NCBI GenBank assembly: GCA_016584305.1
Contig: JACEEZ010002651.1
Location: forward strand, 233,501-297,500
Origin: Chionoecetes opilio
Lineage: Eukaryota; Arthropoda; Malacostraca; Decapoda; Majidae
Direction: 5' to 3'
Length of the DNA stretch: 64,000 nucleotides
The position numbers were made by a program, and so were the translations under genes. The notes under the pieces are model-generated. The model worked only from the letters and a program-made list of their open reading frames with translations, made no database searches and was not told the DNA's origin. Of the stretch, positions 56,190 to 64,000 are shown one piece after another; the first letter of the stretch is position 1, and each line of letters starts with the position of its first letter.

Positions 56190-59100
56190 TGCATTTGTGC
56201 ACCCAACCCCTCTGCATTCTCCATATGCAGCTGAACTTCCAGGCCATGCTTTTTGCAGGAGAGGAGCAGCGTCGAGTGTCACAATTAACCTTACAATTAC
56301 AGCGTACAGTTTGTAGCAGTGATTCTGGGGCAGCTGCCAAGTCTGTTGTTTTGGGTACAAGTCGGCCCCGATTAAGAACTCATCCCCACTCCTCTGGATT
56401 TAAAGTGTTACCCATCCACTCCTGGCACTGGAAATACGTACGTGCACTGTGGTAACGGGAAAGCTGCAGCTGTTGGGGGAAAAATATGTATTTTGAACAG
56501 AACAGCTGCCTCTCATCGCTTTCTCACAAAACAGTCTGTAACGTAGAGAGTGCAATCCCTCACTGTGTCACCACCATACAGACGACTCCCTAATTGCTCA
56601 CCAGCAGCTGTGACTTCTGCCAGGGGAGGATCGTCCTAATGAAAGTGTTTTTATTTTTCTTTCATGTCACTGTCACTTCTCATTTCCGAAGAGCCCATTC
56701 GTTTCCAATCCCAAACAACGGGAGGTTGTTCACAGCCAGTGATAGCATGTATCACTGGCAACAAATCGCAGGTATCTGGGCCATGTTTCCTCTTTACCTG
56801 GTTGATGTCCCATATTCTCTTCATCTTTTTTGATATTTGTCGTCCTTCTGACCTGAAGAGCAGTGAAAATCCCGTCTGGTTGGCTGCAGGGCATAACAGC
56901 ACCAGGAGATCGGTGTCCTCTCCAATAAGTATAGTAGGACACTTGGATCCCGAATCTACTGCTATCGTTGCAATAAGTACATCTGCGTCACCAGCTGCAT
57001 GAACTTTTTTTGATGCCTTCTCCTGTAGCTTCTCACTCAGCATCCAAATGATCCTCTGCATGTTTGTTTGTTAGCTAGGAACAGTTTTATCCTTTGTTTT
57101 TACACACTTTCCATCAACAAAACACTTGCGCACCGACCATCCCTCTGGACCTTCGCTTATGTGTAGTGTCTTTTGTAGAAGGACCTGCTTCATAACCGTC
57201 AAATACAACTGTGGGATCTCTGTACTTCTCGGGAACATAGTCCAAATAGCGCTGGCAGATGGAACCAAATGTGACTTTCCGCGACCATAGCAGGCGCTGT
57301 AGAAGAGAGTCACCATCAATCACATAACATATACTTGTGAGCTGACAATATTTTGCCTTGTGCAAATTTACAACCTGCATTAGCGAGTGAAGGTTTATTG
57401 GCTTCGCGAAGAAGTCCGTTGGTCTCAAACAAAGATGATGGAGGAGAACACAGTTCATATTCGAAGATGTCTTCAATATCATCCACAACATCAGGTGCAG
57501 CCATTATGAGACGTTGAAAGAGCACCTGGGAATCAACATGAAGCATTTCACCTTTACCTTATTTTAGACTCTGTGGTCAAGGGTTACCACTTGATCATTT
57601 TTCCTGCAAGTGCACTCCATGACATTCTTTCCCTCTTTACTTTCGAGTACCTTTCTGCCCATTTCTGCAGCTTTATGGGCATTGACGGTTTGGTCAGCTG
57701 TGACGCCTGTGGCGATGTTACGCAGTAGTGGGTCTAGTGCTAAGAGGTTTCTTTTTTGGGAGGAAACCCGGGAGTGATAGAGTGTCAAGTTCATCTTTCC
57801 TTTGTCTTGCATCTGTGGCTTCTTTATGTTGTTCAATAATTGCGTAACTTGTTTCCAAGTTATCTCTTGCATGGTCATATTGACATGGGCACATGCGGGG
57901 CATGGACACAGCCACTGGGTACGTTTTTGCTTCAGACATTCCACGATCACGCGTTAATCCCCAGTAGTCTTCATATCTCTCAGTACTTGTTCTGTAAAAA
58001 AATCAGATGGAAGTGCTCCCCAAAACGGTCGCTACGTCGTAAGACATGATACCTGCATTGAACATGTCAAAAAATCTGGATGTTGTGTCTGGAGCTGAAA
58101 CAGCTGTTGCAAAGGTGTATACAGATTGACATAAAGTTGTGGCCAGCAGCAGTGAAGGATGGTAACATTGCCTCTAGAGTGTGCAGGTAGAGACTCCAAT
58201 TTCCTGTGCGTTCGGCTTTGATGAACTGTCGAAAGAAGGTTAAACCATCGTCATATATTGTAGTCACAACCGAGCATGGAATTAGACGCCAATGTAGTTT
58301 TTTCTTATTCACTTCCTGGTCAACTCTTTCGAGGACCCCTTTTGCAAACATACCAGGGCTGCAGACAACTCAGCTTTCATCAACTGATCGTACAAGTGGC
58401 ATTGCATGACGCAATCCTCGCCCTTTCACTTCCACAGGCAGAGCTTATCAGTATGATCACTTGCCTGCAATTGCACATCTGCAGCACTGTGAGCCATTGT
58501 AGTCTCTTGGCCATCACTGTGCATTCTGGAAGAGGACAGCCAAATGCTTGAGATGTATCCATTGCATGTAATGCTGCGTCTACAAGACAGTGCCCCTTGA
58601 ATGCTCTTGTTACCGCCTTGCCACTTAGCATATGGCTAACAGTATTTGGTGCATACACATATTCAAGCAGTTCAGCTAGGCCAATCCCGACATGATTTGC
58701 CGATGCACCCCAGAAAACTAATTTCAGTATGGAAGGCCCCAAGACGGAGTATGATAGAGCGTAGGTCACTCACTGAGCTTTCTCTAGCAAGGATGATTGA
58801 CCCTTTCCATCAGAGAGGCTGATTGAAAGTGAGAATTGGGTGCATTTTCTGGCGCTTGGCTTCAGAAGACACAAAACAGAGAATTGAGTATATGCAACTG
58901 AGGTAGCCGGATCCATATCAATCTTTGGGGAGGAAAAGATGGATGGACTGCCCTGGGTATATGCCATGAGACATGCTAGCATCATTCCTGCCCATCCAGG
59001 TCTTGGTGAACGAAGAGATCAAGAAACTTTCCAAAGCAGGTCTAACTTTGAGGTAGGGTCTTCGTAGATCGGCAATTGCATTTTGTCATATGTCAAGGGA

Positions 59101-60600
59101 GGTTGCCCTAAGGGTGGTAGCCTTATGGTTTGGTACTTTATAGAAGCGTATCTTGATTCTGCCGACAGCTGCTACATCCTCTGCTATTGCTGATATCCGG
59201 GGTTCTGTTTTGGGGCTTTTTGGGCATCGGTGTCACTGCCGCAATGATATCCATTCCATGAAATGGTTTGCGACCATTAAGTGTAACAATGTTGTGGTCT
59301 TCTACATTGTCAGCAACAAACTGGACGAAAAGTTCTGATGTTATGCCAGGGATGCAGTACCTTAGAACTTCGCAACAGAGCGCTCAAAACGCTTTTACTT
59401 CTGGGTAAGATGAACAGAGTCCCAGATATTGAAGCAGTCAATGAGGAACTTTTATCTGAAGTGGTGGGCATTTGTACCGCAAGACCTATCTGCAGAGGTG
59501 CTACCAGTATTTTAGGTCTAGCAGCTTGAACAATAGCTTATAATAAAACAATAGACCTATGGCTACTATTTTTTGCCATTTTTTTCTCGCTGAAGATTGT
59601 TATAAGAAAAAGGTACAAAGACTCTGGAATAAAGTCGGAATTCTTTTTCCCGGGAGACAATATCAGCAGACCTAGGGTAAAGGAAAGTAGGGAAGGGTAA
59701 GTATTTTCCCGTAGACTTTCCCCGGAATTAATGTCACTTTTGATGAGTTATGCAGCTGCCTGAACTAACCTAAGCTTATCTTCCTCACTGTCTTGCAATT
59801 TTGGTGACTTGTAGAACTGGCTTAGAATGTGTGAAGCTGTAGCTCTGAGTGTAACAACAATGGCTTATTTACCACCATAGTGATCACAATGTTGTTCCCA
59901 AAAAAGTTCTTCTAGTGTGACTTTCATGTTTCTTTGCAGTATAAAACTTCCTTGTCACAGTACTCTTTCATCTTCTCAACAAGATCAGCTACAGATATCT
60001 GCACTCATCATGGGGTTGCTCAACCACTTTCGAAAGGCTTCTGCCTTTGACATATCGGTTGGTCTGCCTGATGTATGCTGAAATACTCTCGCCTGAGGGT
60101 TTGTATTCACTGGTAGCTGTTTTCCTGTTCGGTAATTGGTACTGCATATTAGGTGGTATATAGCATCTGCTGCATGTAAATCTGTGCGTATTCAATCCTA
60201 CTATGTACAGCATGAGCCCAAGAGTCCCCAAGTTTTTTTCACACATCCTGAATAGTCGATTGGAAGTCTTCTTTCCTGACTGGGAACACATCAAACTCTC
60301 TTTTCTTTCTGGCATATTTAGCAGGCTGACCACAAAACAGACAGTGCTCACTAAATATGAAACTTGAGCTGAGTTTTATGGAGTCTCCTGTTTTTTCCTG
60401 TGGTCTCGGCTAATGGAATTTTTGATGCAGTATGATAACGACATTTTTTGTGCACATATAGTCCTATTGGTGGTGGGGCGTCTCTCCGCGCAGTTCATTG
60501 GCTTTACGGGTACCATCACATCCTTTCTGACGAAGCACGACAGTCTCCTCCCCATTGTCTAGGGGTCATGGCAAATCACACAGGCTTCCATTCTGAATCT
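56190..60600 (-). pseudogene. XPG/FEN-like nuclease, full-length broken gene (copy C)
   Basis: A third subfamily, about 4.4 kb, minus strand. 60590-60360: ACVICHDP and an HxxCR-like module. 60351-59940: CLFCGQPAK-like pair in a shifted frame and DLVEKMKEYCDKE. 59529-59153: AARPKILVAPLQIGLAVQM, NIVTLNG-like and FHGMDIIA in shifted frames. 58985-58067: SPKIDMDP, VYAPNTVSHMLSGKAVTRAF, FIKAERTGNWSLYLHTLEAM. 57950-57564: LRNIATGVTADQTVNAHKAA. 57546-56651: nuclease core YVIDGDSLLQRLLWSRKVTF, VVFDGYEAGPSTKDTTHKRR, AAGDADVLIATIAVD, LIGEDTDLLVLLC, HAITGCEQPP. 56330-56190: VRCNCKVNCDTRRC, the C-terminal Cys cluster. The second-box Asp is Glu (GCEQ) and frames shift repeatedly. No TIRs were found around it. 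Confidence 0.8.
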
Positions 60601-62714
60601 GAATGAGAATAGGAGACCGTTATAAATAAGCAGCTGATGAAAAAAAGATGCTGCAGTACAAGTGTAAAGTAAATACGGAGACCTGTAGCGACGCAAATGT
60701 TGACACACCTCTTAATTGAAAAACAAAACGACAATAAACTTAGGACAAAAAGCAAAGTAACCCCTCCAATTCAGAACAGCCAACGCCCCCCATACCCGCT
60801 AGAATCGCTGACCACATCGTCGCCCACACAGACAATGAGCCAGGCGGCGAAAATGACAATAAACCAGTCAAACAATGTGACGTAATAGGGGCACCACAGA
60901 CCCAACACCACCCCTAAAGCTTCCACAACCTACAAAACTGAGAAGATGACATACATATGTACAATGTACAATATAAATATACGATGTATTCTAAGAGAAA
61001 ATAAAAGATATATACAATTTAAATCTAGGAGATCTAATTTGACAGTGGGAAAAACCACATGTTTGCCTCTAGTGTCCATTATACTGACTACATCGCAAGA
61101 CCCATGAACCAGTAAACATTTTATATGATTTTTTCGCTTTTGACAAAAAAATTATCTTTTATATGATTTTTTTCGCTTTTGACAAAAAAATTTATCTGTA
61201 GCATGTAAATATATTCACAATCATGTTTATGGACCCTGAAAACATATGTGTAGACACCAAGATCACCTCATCCAATAATTATAAGTAAAGATAGGCCATT
61301 TTTAGGGGTTTTCCGGAAATGGCTTTTGGGGGCGATATTGGATTTATGCTAATTAGGTGACTTTCCCCCCTCTCCTTTTTTTCCCCTACTTTTGGTATGT
61401 TATTTAGGTAGGCATGTTGAATACGTTACCGCAAAATAAATTATGTGGCAATTTTTTCCATCTCAAACCATACATTGACTGGACTATTAGCTTGGGTCGT
61501 TGTAAAGTCATCGATTTCCGCTTTGGGGTGTCAAAGCCTGCAGTGGATGTTGGGTTAAATATGTTGACACGTTTTTTCAGGGATGTGCCCCCTGGTTTCT
61601 TTGTGAGCCGGCGGACTAGCTGACTCCTATGTGCTCCACTTCACTGCGTAGCAACAGTAAAATATATTTTATATATTTTTCTTTTTTAAACGAAGAGCCT
61701 ATCGCGCCTGTAGGCTATTATTTTTCATGCATTAGGTTTTTATTTTATTTCCTTAAGGACTCAGGAGGTTGGTTTCCCACATGTATATATTCTGGAGGGG
61801 TGTGATGTTTTTTCCTGCGCTGTTGTGGCGCAGGTTCATGGAAAATTTATAGTGACACCTGTGGGTTGGTTTGATTTGAGGCTCATGCCGCCCCTTGGTG
61901 CCATCCAACGCACTTGCAGTCGAAGTCGAAGGTGAGGTTGATGGGTAGCATGTGGGTATTTTCGGCCATTCGATAGTGGAAGAAACAGTTGTTCCTGGCG
62001 TGACTTGAACTCGGAACTCGGAACCTTGTGCTCATTAGTAACAGGTTATAATCATCTACCACCGCGTTTAAAGATTGCCGAAAGAGTTGCCCCCGGCGAA
62101 ACTCGAACTTGCAACCTCAAGCCATCATTCCAAAACGCTAAACATTTTGTAACCACCTCACCTAATTATATTACTATATAGTACCTTATAAGTGGTAATA
62201 GTTATAACATTTTTTCTCGTTTCTATTATTATTTCCCAAAAAAAAAATAACCATATTAAGTTTATTGACAAAATGGCCAGCAAGTATAAGTGCTGACATA
62301 TTACTGGAACGTGAACAATTCCCACACTGATGAACTATTGTTCTTGAACTATTCGCGGTTAAGAATTGTAACAGGGTGATTACAATGAACTGGGGAAAGT
62401 TAGTTTATTTATCATTACACCATCACCACTTTTTTTTTAATGCTTCTGAGACATGTTGGAGTGACTGATAAATTATATAATTTATGTGGAAGCCGCAATT
62501 ACATATGCAGACAGGTTTTTATATAAATCTAAAAGTATGCACCTTAAATGTATGTTAAAAAGGGAAGTGCCACTACACAGTTCTCGAAAATAGACTGATG
62601 TGACAGACTAACTTATGGGAGTGAAGAATAATTCTTAGGTTTGATATCATCATTATGCACCTGTATTGAATGTAAGCCATAAATCATACAAATTATGCTT
62701 TTTTTTTTTCACAG
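60601..62714. other. Intron end, scattered repeats
   Basis: Two tandem copies of ATGATTTTTTTCGCTTTTGA (about 61125-61196); an ATGGCCGCC-style remnant GGCGATATTGGATTTATGCT (about 61330); a diverged copy of the 34134 TIR sequence (61830-61895); tRNA-like fragments at 61985-62150. The 69-codon reading at 61414-61623 is not recognised. Confidence 0.5.
61985..62155 (-). repeat. Two tRNA-like fragments
   Basis: On the minus strand, GAGTTCAAGTC (about 62005) and AAGTTCGAGTTTCGCC (about 62105) look like B-boxes with T-arm context, each with an upstream GGTGGT(A/T)A-like A-box. Stems are poor, so they are SINE or pseudo-tRNA remains. Confidence 0.45.
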
Positions 62715-62856
62715 GCACCTCACCAAGCTGTTTGACAGTATTGCCGGACTAAAGTTTGATGAAGAGGAACCAAGTGAGAGTACAACAGCAGTGGGAATGG
62801 TGGCTAAGGATGGCGAATATGTAGAGTTCGTCTCCGTCACAAAATGTGTTGGACCC
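62715..62856 (+). CDS. DNAH: Axonemal dynein heavy chain, next exon
   Basis: Exon of 142 bp after a strong polypyrimidine tract and CAG (AG at 62713-62714). Its first base completes the Arg codon left open at 9838, then reads HLTKLFDSIAGLKFDEEE and VGMVAKDGEYVEF to KCVGP. In DNAH9/11/17 proteins the block SNG-x-x-P-x-x-V-x-R is followed directly by HL-x-KLFD, so peptide order and splice phase both agree with 9612-9838. The donor is taken as CCC|GTATGT, giving phase 0; the -1 base is not the usual G, and a donor a few bases later is possible. The following exon is not in the window. Confidence 0.9.
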
Positions 62857-62959
62857 GTATGTATTGACTCACTTGTACCCAGTGATAAATGATCATTTTA
62901 GTGTTGACACGGCTTACATCATGATAATTTATATATACATAATGAACACTATATAAAAA

Positions 62960-63043
62960 TCACACGCACACACACACAGACAGACAGACATACACACACA
63001 CCACACACACCTACACACCCCACACTCCATACATACACACACA
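62960..63043. repeat. (AC)n-rich stretch
   Basis: CACACA with GACA and TACA interruptions, directly before a SINE. Confidence 0.9.
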
Positions 63044-63048
63044 CTGGG

Positions 63049-63335
63049 TACTCCGTGGTGTAGAGGAAGCACGCTCGGTTCACATCCGAGAAGTCCCGGG
63101 TTCGATCCCCGGGCGGAGCGGAAACAGATGGGTTGTTTCCTTAAAACCCGAGCCCCTGTCCACCCAGCAGTGACCTGGGTACCGGGTGTTAGCCGGGTTT
63201 GTGACCTGCTCTCCGGGGTGCTGGCTTCGGCCAACACAAAGTACTAAGGATAAATGATAAAAATGTTGATATGGTGACGGGGCCACACGAGCATTGCTCT
63301 GGCCCTGTAAAATACAACTAGATGAGTACACACAC
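63049..63335 (+). mobile_element. tRNA-Val-derived SINE, copy 1
   Basis: tRNA-like head 63049-63120: A-box TGGTGTAGAGG, anticodon arm CTCGG-TTCACAT-CCGAG (CAC, Val), B-box GGTTCGATCCC. Acceptor stem pairs only about 5 bp and no CCA follows. Body: CCCCTGTCCACCCAGCAGTG, ACCGGGTGTTAGCC, CTCTGGCCCTGTAAAATACA, then (AC)n. Confidence 0.85.
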
Positions 63336-63433
63336 ACACACACACACAACACATACACATACACATACACACATACACACACACACACACATTTTGATAA
63401 TTAATAAGTTTATAAGGGAAACTCAAATAAGGG

Positions 63434-63732
63434 AACTCCGTAGTGTAAGGGTTAGCACGCTCGGCTCACAACCGAGAAGTCCCGGGTTCGATCCCCGGGC
63501 GGAGCGAAGACAGACGGGCGGTCTTTCTTAAATCCTGAGCCCCTGTCCACCAGCAGTGAATGGGTAACACTACCGGGTGTTAGCCGGGGGTTTGTGACCC
63601 GCCTCCCGGGTGATGGCATCGGCCAACACTAAGAACTAAGGATGAATGATAAAAATGTTGATATGGAGACGGGGCCATACTAGCGTCGCTCTGGCCCTGT
63701 AAATACAACTAGATGAATACAACTAGATGTAT

Positions 63733-63735
<3 letters not shown>
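63434..63735 (+). mobile_element. tRNA-Val-derived SINE, copy 2
   Basis: Head 63434-63506 with CTCGG-CTCACAA-CCGAG anticodon arm (CAC, Val) and perfect B-box. Body as in copy 1, with a duplicated AATACAACTAGATG tail (about 63701-63730), then (AC)n to about 63806. Reference copy for the headless bodies at 6719, 19324 and 33353. Confidence 0.88.
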
Positions 63736-63770
<35 letters not shown>

Positions 63771-63774
63771 CACA

Positions 63775-63807
<33 letters not shown>

Positions 63808-63815
63808 CACACTCA
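63736..63815. repeat. (AC)n microsatellite
   Basis: SINE-adjacent AC repeat; remaining bases to 64000 show no feature. Confidence 0.9.
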
Positions 63816-64000
63816 GACACACATGGAGAGAAATCAGACTCAAAGAAATAATGGACACTATGAATTAGTAAGAAATTAATGTGTGCATGAGGAAGGAGGA
63901 AGATAAGTGATGCGAGAGGGCTATATTTGAAAAGTGTAAGGAAGCACCTAAACTATTTTACATCTTTATCAATGGAAAGATCAAACATTCGGACAAAGTA

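Noticed and set aside
21262..60600. Nuclease genes as functional intronic host genes
   Set aside because: All copies have frameshifts or stops, some lack a box residue, and several lie within TIRs.
55646..61400. TIRs around nuclease copy C
   Set aside because: I compared both flanks on opposite strands and found no convincing inverted match; a dot plot might still reveal a short one.
61414..61623. Small plus-strand gene before the dynein exon
   Set aside because: 69 codons, no family resemblance, no splice or promoter context beyond chance.
63049..63506. Functional tRNA-Val genes
   Set aside because: Acceptor stems pair only partly, and each is followed by a shared body and AC tail, so these are SINE heads.

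Overview
This is animal genomic DNA with no prokaryotic gene layout: two exons with canonical splice signals sit in a sea of interspersed repeats, microsatellites and broken transposon ORFs. The jockey-like and RTE-like LINEs, tRNA-derived SINEs and decayed transposase families suggest a crustacean, most likely a decapod (I recall near-identical LINE proteins in crab gene sets). That assignment rests on recollection of family resemblance and is moderately confident.

Host gene: exons at 9612-9838 and 62715-62856 (+ strand) encode adjacent pieces of the linker region of an axonemal dynein heavy chain of the DNAH9/11/17 type. The first exon ends two bases into an Arg codon and the second supplies the third base, so nearly the whole window is one intron of 52,876 bp. 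Everything else is intronic mobile DNA.

Layout. 1-2011: N-terminal half of an XPG/FEN-like nuclease gene (copy G, - strand, running off the left edge), split by a jockey-like LINE; a second copy of that LINE lies at 2653-4550. 5378-6983: two hAT-like MITEs. 7411-9462: decayed Ty3/gypsy element (gypsy 1). 10236-11269: LTR-like fragment and a TIR element. 14398-14694: long GTA and GT microsatellites. 14776-18275: TIR element B, carrying the C-terminal half of a nuclease gene and a nested Helitron-like element. 18831-33619: a very large inverted-repeat structure with arms of about 2 kb, around a full-length but broken nuclease gene (copy A, - strand), itself split by a 2.7 kb element with TIRs of about 740-750 bp; the right arm is split by a near full-length RTE LINE. 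34134-35397: TIR element holding a second Helitron-like copy.

35402-50980: a gypsy element (gypsy 2, - strand) in at least four pieces, split by RTE copies and by a complete 9.46 kb LTR element with 5-bp target duplication. Each LTR of that element carries a different CACTG-ended DNA transposon (D and E); the other LTR preserves the empty site in each case. 51925-55645: an RTE split by another TIR element (T) with an uncharacterised transposase-like gene. 56190-60600: nuclease gene copy C. 63049 to about 63735: two tRNA-Val-derived SINEs.

The dominant theme is the XPG/FEN-like nuclease family: four gene copies (A, B, C, G), one captured N-terminal domain and one 106-bp scrap. Typical architecture is N-terminal Cys/His zinc-binding modules, a middle region, a FEN-like nuclease core and a C-terminal CxC cluster. 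Copies A and B and the captured domain are bounded by long TIRs, so this gene is probably transposon-borne, possibly Academ-like. All copies carry frameshifts or stops; nothing here looks currently active.
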